DNA of 64,000 nucleotides from Loripinus fragilis (lineage: Eukaryota > Mollusca > Bivalvia > Lucinida > Lucinidae), in the NCBI GenBank assembly GCA_964019695.1, contig OZ026526.1:9939254-10003253 (forward strand). The letters are read 5' to 3'. Of this stretch, positions 19,791-30,298 are shown in pieces (the first letter of the stretch is position 1; every line of letters starts with the position of its first letter). The position numbers were made by a program, and so were the translations under genes. The notes under the pieces were generated by a model that had not been told where the DNA came from, made no database searches, and saw only the letters and a list, made by a program, of their open reading frames with translations.

Positions 19791-22700
19791 AATGTTTTAT
19801 GCTCCTCAGGAAAATTATTGTTGTTGTTTCACTACATTAACATGTTAACTTATTGTGTAGGTTATAAACATTGTTATATGTTTTATACTCATTAAACTAT
19901 ATTCTATTACATTGTATCCTATTTTGATAACACAATTATATTTAGCATGTACTAGCTTAGTAAGATTTATCACATATTGTTTAAGCCAGCTATTAATTAC
20001 AATTTCTATGCTGATACCATTCAGGAATAAAAACTTATTCAGAATTTGTAATTGTAGTTCAATTCAAGCAAGAATTGAGAATTTAAAACAGTCCTTTATC
20101 CTTGTCTTTTGAATAATAAACTGAAATGATATAAAAACTTAACGATTTTGTCCAAAGGTATGACACACGCCAAGCCTATCCCTATGGTTATAACTGCTTT
20201 ATATCAGAGCAATGTCGAGTTTGGTGATAAAAGAATACCATTTAAGATGGTAAAATGCATAACAAGATAATTTTAAGGACATGTCATATCACCTGTTCTG
20301 TCTGGTTCTTAACTATTGTGAGGCATTCAGACAGAACAACATTTGTTCTTATGGTTCATTTAGTCATACATTTGAAAGAGATATGTTTATCATTTAGAAA
20401 AGCCCCCAGACATTGTTAGTAATACAAGTATATTGTAGCCATTGCTTAAATAGCTGACTCACAATAAATTATTGCTTTTAACAAATTATTTGTTTTGAAT
20501 TATTCTATCAATTAGACCTTTTGGTCTTATATTGGAATTTTCTTGCAGATAATATCAAATTGATATTTAGCATGTCAAATGTGAACATTATCGTTGATAT
20601 AAAATTGCAGCCTATTAATTCTTTCCAAAGTTCAAATCAAACAAAATAGATTTACTAGTAACGTAAGAACAGATCAAGGGAATGAGCCCATATGGTTTTG
20701 GTACTTGTCGCAATGTTAAGCAATGAAGGCTCGGGTGAGCCTATGCATATGTGTAGGTAGACTTGCCAGAGCATTCGCTGCTCGTAAACACAAAGCAGTA
20801 TGTAGGTTGAAGACCAAATCTTAGAACGCTAGCCCCTCTGCATCATCATGAGTGATTTAACAATGCATTTGCTAGTCCAAATATTTATTTATGAATTACA
20901 GTAAAGGAGTCTAAAATATTTTTCATCTAAAAGCAACTGTCAAAGAACATATCTGAAATATAGCATTCAACATGTCGTAAACTATACCATACACACATAT
21001 TACACAATTGACAATAATACACTGCTAAATCAACATCTGATATTATAATAATATCCTGTATTTAAATGAAACGATTTCTTTAAGAGATAATTGAATAAAA
21101 GTAAACATGCGAAATTAGATATGCATAAGTTCATGCACACTTTTTTAAAATTTGCATGTGCGACTATCATTGATGACAATGTTGACACTGAGAAGAGTGC
21201 ACTCTTAATGAGCATTGTGCATGCTCCTTTTGAATCTATGTCCTGGCAAGTTAACAACGCATTCTAATCTTAAATACACATATACATGTTAAACATTGTT
21301 ATCAAGGATTACATTTTCATGTTTGCGAGGTTCCTGTAATATTTTGCCAACGTTCTGTTTAGTGGAAATTAACATCATGTATATACACATATATTGCTAA
21401 AACTAAATTAGATCTAATCTCTTGACTGCTTTTCTTTTAATATTTCATATTTCTATCCAGCATTCTAAAAACCATTGTAAAATCTACTTAATAATAACTT
21501 GAACGCATCTGTTAAAATTTGGTCAGATACAATTTTAGCTAAAAAGACTTTATTTAAATTGGTATTGTAGTTACAGCTGACCTATTTCCTTGTATATGAC
21601 CATATCTAATGTGGTCTTAGAGTAAAACTTACCGCTATAACTAAATTTCTATATTTCAAGGGAAATGTCTTTTCACCAATAAAGCAGTTCTTTAGATATT
21701 ATTGGTTTAGCAAGTGATCCAATGTACTTACTTAATGTAAAGGACAGTTGTGTTGATTGCACAACGAAAGCTATGCTGTATATAAACTAAAATAAATTTC
21801 AAAGCTTCTGTAATGCGTCACCATATGCATACACAGCTAAAAGTCAGGATACAAATTGATTTCGAGACAGTCACTTTAAACAATTGATAATTATAAACAC
21901 TTTAAATAACTGAATAGAAGTGGCTCAATTAAACTTAAAATTCTTTAGAAAAATATTACAAACTCTAAACTTAATATAATAAATTAGCTTTTCTGGCGCA
22001 ATTATATATCGTCTTTGTTAACCTTTTGGATAAACTTATGGCAATATTGTATATTTTGTACAGTAATATTATGTTATTTTAACAAATTTGACAGAGAATT
22101 GAAATGTATCCTTCTAAGTGCTGTTACTTGAGTGCTATTATTTCCTTTTGTTTATGAATTTTAATTCTAAAATTATGGACAAATCATTCAAAAATCAAAA
22201 AGTTCAAATATATACTATTTTGCAAATGTAAATGTGCATGGATATTTAGTAGGAACTGAATAATTCCTGATAAATCCTTTTCCCCCACAGACTGGTATTT
22301 GGATATCTATTTAACAAGCACACTCAGTTTTGAGATGAAATATAATATCCTATGATGTATAGTATGCGGAATAAAGCAGTGTTTATGCAGTCTTAAAAGT
22401 TGTAATATACGTTACATGATGTTGTACAAACAAAAACAAAAATGATATTTTACACCAGAAACGAAGTTAAGCATGGCTTTTTCACTCTTGCTTATCAACA
22501 AAATGCTCATATATGGTGCTTGAAGGTTTTCAAATTGAATTTCATGCTGAATTAAAGAATGGACTTTTGTTCAGGGTCATCATATTTAACAGTTTCTAAC
22601 TCTTAAAGTATTTGTAATACAAACAAATTGTTAGCAACTATAAAATCGTCCATTACTTGTCTTTTGGAGGATGTATTGAAAACCTGAAAGTTGACTGGAA

Positions 22701-23282
22701 AGTTTATCAAAGCAAATTTTTTAACATAGTTTTAGTGATTTTAAAGGGAGTAGCTTAAAATGTAACATAAAGGACATTACAATGGACCCATATAACTTTT
22801 ATAAACATAAATATATGTAAATAATGAAATGTTCTTGTATATTACGTGAATGTATGTCCAATTTGAATAATTCAAGTAGTACCTTAATAACCTTGATAAC
22901 ATTTATTTTGTTTAAAAAATATAGGGTAACGTAGTTTACACGCTGTAGCAGCTAAACGCCTCAACCATCAGAGAGCTTGCTGGTTTCAAAACGCTTAGCC
23001 AGGAACATAAATTATGCTAAGACCTGATTTGAGTCGCAAGGCACACGCAAATTTCCAGAATTATTATTTTTTTGGTACACAATGTGTTTTTATCAGCACA
23101 TTGACGCCAAATCGACGTCAATTTCACGTAAAATTGAAGACCATTTTGGATCAAATTTTCATTTTAGGTTTTCTAAAGACGTTTCCAACCATTTCAATGC
23201 AACAAACATAAAACATAAGATTATTTTAGGTGTGTAAATAACCCCACCACATATAAGCTCTTTGGTGCAAGTGAAAAGACGG

Positions 23283-23455
23283 TACGCCATTTTGTGACGT
23301 CACTGTGACGTTAATACTGCAAGAAAAAATTGTAAACATCTTTTTCCTTACACTACATATATTTCTCTAGTTGAAAATCGATAAGAATCACTTTTACCAA
23401 AAAATGCACACGGGAGCCCAAATTTCGACACAGGGGCCTACACTAATAGGACAGG
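23283..23455 (-). repeat. Right arm of the distant inverted-repeat pair
   Basis: Reverse-complement partner of 17412-17575. No protein-coding sequence was seen in the 5.7 kb between the arms apart from the R remnant. Confidence 0.72.
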
Positions 23456-23552
23456 TCTTCTGAATAGAAAAGGTTTGTGTTTCTTTTTTGTTGTTTTTTT
23501 TTCTTCTAAGATTTATATGTCTTAATAGTAAGAAGGAGTTGTCATTTATAAT

Positions 23553-23791
23553 TGAGCCGCGGCATGAGATTTCCAACAATGTGGTATGTGCGACCAGCAA
23601 AGACTCAGATCAGCCTGCACATACGCGAAGACTGATCAGAGCCTTTGCTAGTCGCTTGAATATTATATGAGTGTTAAGCTACTGACTGAATATAATTTGG
23701 AGTTTCTAAGCTTAAAAGGGGGCTTCACAGGCTCGTCTGACTCTATACTTGTCAAAATACCACATTGTTGGAAATCACGTGTCATGGCTCA
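23553..23791. mobile_element. Palindromic MITE family W, copy 1
   Basis: Ends TGAGCC...ATGAGATTTCCAACAATGTGG and the complementary CCACATTGTTGGAAATC...GGCTCA. Copies at 35165-35403 and 51074-51307 share the termini and the internal gcgaccagcaaag and gagtgttaagctact segments. Confidence 0.82.
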
Positions 23792-24048
23792 ATCATGTAT
23801 TGGGAAATCACCATAGTCAAATCATGACAATATCAGCAACGTAGTGTGTGCGCCTTACAAAGACTCTGATCAATGGGCATGGCATTCAATCTGAATTGCG
23901 GATAAACACGATGACCTGGGTCTGTAGAAAGCACGCATGCCATGGCTCATCATACGGCACAACGATAACTAGTGAAAAACAGAAACGCCGAAACAGTGAT
24001 GGAACTAGATTAAAAGTAAAATCTATTTTATTTTAAATCTAATTTCAG

Positions 24049-24156
24049 TATGACGACGCGATAAAGCAATCGCTGAAGAATGGGATACAATCCAACTATC
24101 AAGGTATTAATGGAACAACGCCATTTTCTATTGGATGGAATGTTGTGATGCAACAG
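24049..24156 (+). CDS. Tetraspanin exon 4: start of large extracellular loop
   Basis: A 108-nt exon (36 codons, phase 0/0) between acceptor aatttcag and donor gtgata. It starts YDDAIKQSLKNGIQ and ends GWNVVMQQ, which leads directly into the CCG motif of the next exon, as in other tetraspanins where a hydrophobic/glutamine helix precedes CCG. One N-glycosylation sequon (NGT) is visible. The donor gtgata is weaker than the other donors in the gene. Confidence 0.85.
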
Positions 24157-24862
24157 GTGATACTTTAATTATCGTTAATTGTCAGAGAGTATATTCCCCA
24201 AAACATGTGATGAACGTTTAGTAAATACTTGCTCCTGCAATAATAGTAAGGTTTTTTTTATTAACTACTCAATATATAGCACTTATACAGCAAAATGCGT
24301 CGGTGTCATACTTGTGACGTTTCAACTTTCATAGTCTATATTTGATTTTACCTCAGACCTATACGGTTTACTTTGGACTATATGGACTTCACCTTGGACT
24401 TTATGGATTTCACGTTGGACTATACAGAAATTCATGCATTTGATTGGTCAGAAGCTCAGCCAGTTCAGTTACGTGAGATCGCTCGCTCTTCGTGGGATCT
24501 TGATTAGAGATGTTTGTGTTTTGAGTTGGGGGAATTTTGACTTGGTGACGTTTCGACTGTAAGTCAAGGGACATTATCAGATTATAAGCTCCCTTGTTGC
24601 AAAATATTTTGGAATTCACATAGCCTATTATGGTCTTATTCTAATGTCGACCTTCTCGTCTATAGTATATTTGATTAAATCAACTGATAAAGTACCCCAG
24701 ATGTTGTTGATTACAGTCTAGTGACTTAAGCATCTCTAAAATATAGCTTTAAAATTGATATGCATATATTAACTAACTTGTTCTTTTTTAAAATTTGCTT
24801 TAGTCTATATTTGCGTATTTTTCTATTAATTTTACAATTTATGAAACAGAACAAGATCGTAT

Positions 24863-25400
24863 GGGCCCCGTGATGTAGTGGATAATAAATCACTTGCTTT
24901 ATGCTCAAGAGTCCCGAGCCGGGGCCCGAGTCCAATTCCTGGCTCCCCCAGTATGTTTATGATAAGATTTACAACCGTGGCATGCGCGGATCCACGAATT
25001 TTCGTCAGGGGGGTCCAGGTCAGTCTGACAAAAAAAGCTCTGACAACGTTTTTTGTTTTTGTTTTTTTAGTCCTCAGCTTATTTTACAGAAGTCAAATGG
25101 TCAATTCCAAAGAAATCTATAATTTTCAAGGTCCCAGAGGGGGTCCAACATTTTCCAGGGGGGCCAACTTTTTCCAGGGGGTCCAATCGCTTATTCCCTT
25201 TAGAGACCCATATAACTTGTGATTTTCCAGGGGGGGGGGGGGGGGTCCGGACCTCCTGTCCCCCCCCCCCCCTCTGGATCCGCACTTGCGTGGCCCCGTC
25301 CTCTGAGACGTTTCAAAACCAGAATCACTGCCTATTGAGCCTTCTGCTGCTCCCGGACATAAAACCCCACAAAACTCATAAACCCACCGACCCAGTACTG
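24863..25400 (+). repeat. tRNA-derived SINE, copy 1, split by a MITE
   Basis: The head 24863-24960 resembles a tRNA, with A-box-like gatgtagtgga and B-box-like gagtccaattcc. The body resumes after the MITE at 25290 with gtggccccgtcctctgagacg and ends near ataaaccca at 25400. Two further copies follow at about 25430-25610 and 25622-25825. Confidence 0.7.
24982..25289. mobile_element. 308-bp MITE with ggatcc termini, inserted in a SINE
   Basis: Inverted ends GCGGATCCA and TGGATCCGC with adjacent G/C runs (ggggggtcca, gggggtccgg). GTGGC is duplicated on both sides (24977-24981 and 25290-25294) and interrupts the SINE body exactly. A second copy of the family is at 61707-62009. Confidence 0.8.
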
Positions 25401-25429
25401 GTTACAGCCAAGGAACGGTCATAAACAAG

Positions 25430-25825
25430 GAGCCAGAGATCGAGATTGAGCCTGATTAAGAACATTCAAACTATTCAATGCGCCACGTCTTCCAGTCTGT
25501 CGGATGAGACTTTCAGCCGTGGCCTCGTCTTCTGAAATATTTAAAACCAGAACCACTGCCGGTCGAGCCTTCAGGTGCCCAGGACATTAAGCCACAACTT
25601 CCAAGGAACAGCCACAAAAAAGTGAGCTGCCATGGTGTAATGAATAAGTCACTCGCCTTGCACTACGGGGTCCCGAGCTGGATCCCCGGCTCTCCCAATC
25701 TGTCTGATGAGTCTTTAAGATGTTGTCCCGCTTTTGAGATGTTTTTAGAACCAGAACCCCTGCCGGTTGAGCCTTCGGGTGCTCCCGGGCATAAAACCAC
25801 ATAAACCATAAACCCACCCCGCCCA
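25430..25825 (+). repeat. SINE copies 2 and 3
   Basis: Copy 2 (25430-25610) has lost most of its tRNA head. Copy 3 (25622-25825) keeps it (catggtgtaatgaataagtc, ggatccccggctc). Both share the body segment ending with accagaacc.ctgccggt.gagcctt and ataaaaccac. Confidence 0.68.
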
Positions 25826-26027
25826 AATGTTAAGTGTTTTCTGAAGAATTTTATTATGTCTTTTAAGTAGTTTCAATCAGAGGTTCAGAACTAATAAGAA
25901 TTGCCTAAATCAGAAATTAAGTTACCTCATTTTGACTGTCAGTCGAAATTAATAAATTAATAAGATAAGTGTAATTAATAAGACTGTATTGACTGTCAGT
26001 TGAAAGTTAATTAATAAAAATGTCATT

Positions 26028-26127
26028 AATCAAGTGATTTCGTATTGGCTGAGTTACCTTCGGCCTCGGACCAATACAGCTGACCAAGGACCTGTAACTC
26101 AGCCAATACGATTTAAAACACTTGATT
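26028..26127. repeat. Hairpin repeat
   Basis: Arms cgtattggctgagttac and gtaactcagccaatacg with outer aatcaagtg / cacttgatt, separated by about 35 bp that contain an inner partial inverted repeat. Confidence 0.75.
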
Positions 26128-26137
26128 TATAACAAAT

Positions 26138-26293
26138 AGTAAAACCTGTGTAAAACGGCCATCTTCAAATAATAATTGCTTTTCAAGACCAAGTATTGCT
26201 TAATGCAGGTCAAAAGTATTGCAAAAGGCTCCAGGAGAGCATTAAGCTACCATTTTATCTATATTTGAGTGGCCGTTTTACAAAGGTTTTACT
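26138..26293. mobile_element. MITE family E, copy 1
   Basis: Ends AGTAAAACCTGTGTAAAACGGCC and GGCCGTTTTACAAAGGTTTTACT are inverted repeats. Copy 2 is at 43931-44133 with the same ends and a similar interior (caagaccaa, gcattaag). Confidence 0.8.
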
Positions 26294-27011
26294 GCTGTCG
26301 TTGTTTCTGATTTGACTTGGTGGACTTGCCAGCAGACAATTCTAATGAAATATCATTCCTTATTTGTTATTTTTGAAAAAGCGGCTAAATTTGAAATTAT
26401 CGTCTGCTGCAAATTATATTTGGCGCTTTAAGGATTAATTCAACCATTTAATCCAGCATGTGGTGAACTGGCTCTATTTGAAACTAGAGTTGTTGCTAAA
26501 GCCAAAAAAAAACACCAGATTGCGCAATTTTACCAACTTGCCACTGGATGAAATTAACAGTTTTGAGCTTTGGGCGAAGATTTGGTACCAGTAAAATGCG
26601 TTTAAGCCCTACGATGGCTTAGGTTGCTGTCTATTCTAAGGCGGTGATTGTCTTGTTGTTAATTTGTTGTTAATTTGTTGTTGATTGTTACCCCGTTTTG
26701 GGAGTCTAAATTGCTATATATTTTGTTGTACGTTACTTTATGTCCATTCTAGTTTTGCAATCATCTTGATCGGGAAGAGAGAGCTGGTTGCTTTGCTTGG
26801 CTGGTCTTCCTGGTGTCTCTTGATTGTTGTGTGGCTCTTCCTCGCTGTGCCATGGGTTTGTCTGAGGTTGTTGATTGTGGTATTTCCTGATCATACTCAC
26901 TTATTATTTTAATATATAACATGACTGACAGTGTAACTTAATTATGCGTCCAAACTCATTTAGAATTTATTAATCATAAGTTACGTTAAAACTAACAATC
27001 AGCACCCTTTA

Positions 27012-27745
27012 TCACAAAGTAAGTAAGGGTGCAAAGATCAGGAATCGATACAATCGAGTACCACACCTGACACAACATACCATTGGGAAAGTGACAAACT
27101 CACTGTTAAACACCACAAACGATAGCCAAGAGATCAGACCTTTCCCAGCAGGTGACCACAAGGCAAATAAAAATAGACCATCACAAAGGCATAGCAAACA
27201 CAAGACAGAAAAAGATTTTAAAAGAACCACAAAAGAAGTACCGCCTTGGAACGGTCAGTAAAATATTATACTGAAGGGCTTAAACCGGTTTAATGGCGTC
27301 AACTTCAACCTTAATTCAGATGTGAATCAAGACACACAGATATTTGGTTTGCATGAAAGACCCCTAACCTATCAATGCATCATCTCCTAGAACATATAAA
27401 TCAAGATATAACAAGGAGATAAAGAAAGGATAAAGACTCAACAGTAAATAAAACTGAATACCAGAGCAAAAAAAATCAAACAGGTAAACAGCCAAACCAT
27501 CAGGCCCCTACCATCTCATCAATAGATAAGCCTTTAAGTCGGGACCGTCATGGAGTCTGAGGTCCGACCCACCGCGTCGATTGAAGAGGAAAGCAAAGTT
27601 GCCAACCTTGATTGGGTTGACATCCAAGCATGCAGTCTGTTGCAATACATTAATGATATAGCCAATATTTTTATGATGTGAAATAATTTTAATGAACTGC
27701 GCTGAAAATTTATAAGATCCAACAACCTTTTTCAATTTATACACT
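27012..27745 (-). pseudogene. Retroelement R, second copy, truncated
   Basis: Homologous to 18713-19450 (aggaatcgatacaatc, atatttggtttgcatgaaag, ttgggttgac). Minus-strand remnants include KLKKVVGSYKFSAQFIKIIS with later frame breaks. It ends about 65 bp before the first exon-copy unit. Confidence 0.75.
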
Positions 27746-27809
27746 ATAGACACAATAGACGCTGAAGCTCTGATGATGATCATTGTATTTAATTTACTTT
27801 CTTGTGCAG

Positions 27810-28780
27810 ATTGTTTGGTGTAGAGCTGAAATCTATAGAGGTCCTATTGACGATAGTCATTTACCATTCATCTTTCCTCCCAATGTATGACAAACAGTTT
27901 ACACAACTGGTGTGTTGAAAAACGTTTACTTCCTTTTGCAGATTGCTTTGTGTCGAGCTGAAATCTATAGAGATCCTATTGACGATAGTCATTGACCATT
28001 CATCTTTCCTCCCAATGTATGACAAACAGTTTACACAACTGGTGTGTTGAAAAACGTTTACTTCCTTTTGCAGATTGCTTTGTGTCGAGCTGAAATCTAT
28101 AGAGGTCCTATTGACGATAGTCATTGACCATTCATCTTTCCTCCCAATGTATGACAAACAGTTTACACAACTGGTGTGTTGAAAAACGTTTACTTCCTTT
28201 TGCAGATTGCTTTGTGTCGAGCTGAAATCTATAGAGGTCCTATTGACGATAGTCATTTACCATTCATCTTTCCTCCCAATGTATGACAAACAGTTTACAC
28301 AACTGGTGTGTTGAAAAACGTTTACTTCCTTTTGCAGATTGCTTTGTGTCGAGCTGAAATCTATAGAGGTCCTATTGACGATAGTCATTTACCATTCATC
28401 TTTCCTCCCAATGTATGACAAACAGTTTACACAACTGGTGTGTTGAAAAACGTTTACTTCCTTTTGCAGATTGCTTGGTGTCGAGCTGAAATCTATAGAG
28501 ATCCTATTGACGATAGTCATTGACCATTCATCTTTCCTCCCAATGTATGACAAACAGTTAACACAACTGGTGTGTTGAAAAACGTTTACTTTCTTTTGCA
28601 GATTGCTTGGTGTCGAGCTGAAATCTATAGAGATCCTATTGACGATAGTCATTGACCATTCATCTTTCCTCCCAATGTATGACAAACAGTTAACACCACT
28701 GGTGTGTTGAAAAACGTTTACTTCCTTTTGCAGATTGCTTGGTGTCGAGCTGAGATCTTTAGAGATCCTATTGACGATAG
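27810..28780 (+). repeat. Array A: eight 132-bp decayed copies of the CCG-exon 5' part
   Basis: Units start after a pyrimidine-rich tract and cag at 27810, 27942, 28074, 28206, 28338, 28470, 28602 and 28734, spaced exactly 132 bp. Each has about 100 bp alignable to the CCG exon and 32 bp of intron-like gtgtgttgaaaa...ttttgcag. Compared with the true exon, the region aligning with ENYSDF reads as EIYRDP and stops occur in frame, so the units are non-coding. They differ from one another at only a few positions but strongly from the exon: an already decayed copy was amplified recently or homogenised. The last unit is cut at 28780. Confidence 0.85.
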
Positions 28781-28842
28781 CCAATTTTTATAATGGGCAA
28801 TTATTTTAATGAACTGCGCTGAACAATTATAAGAGCCAACAA
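28781..28842 (-). repeat. Retroelement R patch inside the exon array
   Basis: These 62 bp (gaactgcgctgaacaattat and flanks) match parts of R at 19374-19436 and 27660-27723. The break is bounded by repeated agatcctattgac in the array units on both sides. Confidence 0.78.
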
Positions 28843-28948
28843 TAGAGATCCTATTGACTATTGTCATTGGACATTCATCTTGCCATCCAATGTATGGCAG
28901 ACACCACTGTTGTGTTGAAAACGTATCTAGTTTTACTTTCCTTTGCAG
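28843..28948 (+). repeat. Transitional truncated exon copy
   Basis: Begins tagagatcctattgac like array A, but its second half (cagacaccact.ttgtgttgaaaacg) matches array B. It ends in its own pyrimidine tract and cag before the first array B unit. It lacks the CCG region and contains stops. Confidence 0.75.
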
Positions 28949-29041
28949 ATGGGTTACTGCGGGGTTGAGAATTATAGCGACTTTACTGGGGCTAGTAATT
29001 GGCCAGTCAACTTCCCACCTTATGCATTACAGACACCACTG
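28949..29041 (+). pseudogene. Array B unit 1: CCG-exon copy
   Basis: Preceded by ctttgcag. The first 31 codons are open and read MGYCGVENYSDF then TGASNWPVNFPPYALQTPL, followed by a stop two codons later. The first cysteine of CCG is Tyr. A gtgtgt at the end of the open part could act as a donor. Confidence 0.72.
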
Positions 29042-29079
29042 GTGTGTTGAAAACGTATTTTTTTTCTTATTTTTTGCAG

Positions 29080-29172
29080 ATGGGTTGCTGCCGAGTTGAG
29101 AACTATAGCGACTTTACTGGGGCTAGTAATTGGAAAGTCAACTTCCCACCTTATACATTACAGACACCACTG
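29080..29172 (+). pseudogene. Array B unit 2: CCG-exon copy
   Basis: 31 open codons reading MGCCRVENYSDF then TGASNWKVNFPPYTLQTPL, followed by a stop. The Gly of CCG is Arg. The 38 bp between the first gtgtgt and this unit are GT...AG with a T-rich tract, so they look like a very short intron. Confidence 0.72.
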
Positions 29173-29214
29173 GTGTGTTGAAAACGTATTTATTTTTTTT
29201 CTTTCTTTTTCCAG

Positions 29215-29307
29215 ATGGGTTGCTGCGGAGTTGAGAACTATAGCGACTTTACTGGGGCTAGTAATTGGCCAGTCAACTTCCCACCTTATGCATTACAGGC
29301 ACCACTG
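29215..29307 (+). pseudogene. Array B unit 3: CCG-exon copy with intact CCG
   Basis: 31 open codons reading MGCCGVENYSDF then TGASNWPVNFPPYALQAPL, followed by Val-Cys-stop. The CCG motif is intact. Compared with the functional exon, one base is missing at the CC position (tgttga versus tgttgta), which creates the stop. It has a strong pyrimidine tract and ccag acceptor. Confidence 0.74.
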
Positions 29308-29349
29308 GTGTGTTGAAATCGTATTTATTTATTTTTCTTTCTTTTGTAG

Positions 29350-29529
29350 CTAGATTGCTGCGGGGTTGAGAATTATAGCGACTTTACTGGGGCTAGTAAT
29401 TGGACAGTAAACTTCCCAGCTTATACATTACAGACACCACTGGCATGTTGTAAAACGCTACCTTCTTCTTCAGATTACACGTGTGCAGCTTTTGGTTCCG
29501 CAACAACCGGCAACAACAACATGTACACG
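29350..29529 (+). CDS. Tetraspanin exon 5: CCG/CC part of large extracellular loop
   Basis: A 180-nt exon (60 codons) following acceptor cttttgtag. It starts LDCCGVENYSDF, contains TPLACCK and DYTC, and ends GNNNMYT before gtaatt. CCG, CC and C are the loop cysteines that form the disulfides with GC in exon 6. It is the only member of the array that stays open past the CC position. The exon ends in phase 0 while exon 6 needs a phase-1 partner (see exon 6). A weaker donor inside it, after 29494 (TTTTG|gttccg), would restore phase but shorten the loop. Confidence 0.84.
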
Positions 29530-29557
29530 GTAATTACAGTATAATAGGACGTTTTGC

Positions 29558-30083
29558 TTACTGTAAAGGCGGCACCTCATGAATGCGTAATTAGGACTGG
29601 TCAATATTAGACTTAGGTAAAAGCTGAAAATGAGGCGTGTTTTTTTTCAAAAGTAACTGTTTCATCTTGCGACATTACCTCAGTATAGACGTAAAACACG
29701 TTATTTAGTCCTTAAAACGCCAGCAAAATAACTGCATCTGAAAATGTCTATTTAACATAAGCATAGAGGCAAACATTGTGGACCCAGATCAGACTGCTCC
29801 TATAGGAGCAGTCTGATCTGGGTCCATACTGTTTGTCTATGAGGCTTCAAATATTTTAGTGGACGACAAAAAACATACATTTTGTGATTATGCGCTTTAA
29901 GAGTTAATAAATGTGAGTTCAGTGTGTATTCGGTTTGGATTTTCATGAAATGCACACAAGTTTGCGCGGCCTAATTAACTGATCAATTCTTCACCAAAAT
30001 AGAACCTGATTTCCCTTGTTTAGCAGATGAAATAGTCGAACCACGCCAAGATATGAATATTAAAGCTTCCGCCTTTAATGTAA
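29558..30083. mobile_element. TIR element Q2 with nested piggyBac-like MITE
   Basis: Starts TTACTGTAAAGGCGGC and ends ccgcctttaatgtaa; collinear with Q1 (16624-17142), including the nested MITE at 29709-29903 (termini TCCTTAAAACGCC and GCGCTTTAAGAG next to TTAA). The left end is only 28 bp from the exon 5 donor. Confidence 0.8.
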
Positions 30084-30298
30084 GCGAAAAGTCTATTAAT
30101 ATATGTTTTAAATTTTCGAACACTTTTTTCGTGTTAATTATTGGGGATGCATGTCATAATAGCATACAGAAAACTCCCTGGAGAAGCAGTTTGATCTCGG
30201 TCTTCGCTGTTTGTCTATGCAATATTGGCAGCAACAAGGATTCAAAATTTTAGAACATTTACAGGCATCCAGATAAAAGTACGTATTGGAACACTATT

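Larger units (their letters stand above)
16005..24048 (+). other. Tetraspanin intron 3 (8 kb)
   Basis: AT-rich intron with a hairpin, a retroelement tail fragment (16250-16500), a composite TIR element, an inverted-repeat pair (17412-17575 and 23283-23455), a long retroelement remnant (18713-19790) and a palindromic MITE (23553-23791). The stretch 19800-23280 is AT-rich and shows no gene or repeat I recognise; its small ORFs look random. Confidence 0.7.
24157..29349 (+). other. Tetraspanin intron 4, containing the CCG-exon array
   Basis: From the donor at 24157 to the acceptor at 29348-29349. It holds three SINE copies (one split by a MITE), a hairpin, an E-family MITE, a second R-element remnant and the tandem exon-copy array 27810-29349. 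24157-24860 and 26300-27010 show no recognisable gene; around 26690-26900 there is a low-grade repeat shared with 32700-32890 and 63760-63850. Confidence 0.72.

Noticed and set aside
27810..28780. CRISPR-like array
   Set aside because: Units are contiguous 132-bp repeats without unique spacers, in a eukaryotic intron, and align with a host exon.
27861..28784. Two 131-aa minus-strand ORFs made of 44-residue repeats (MTIVNRTSIDFSS...)
   Set aside because: They are the antisense reading of the 132-bp exon-copy array, open only because 132 is a multiple of 3; no domain, no conserved start, and variable stops between units.
28854..29353. Plus-strand ORFs of 60-85 aa across array B
   Set aside because: They run in a different frame from the tetraspanin CCG exon and cross the acceptor tracts; they are shadows of the duplicated exon.
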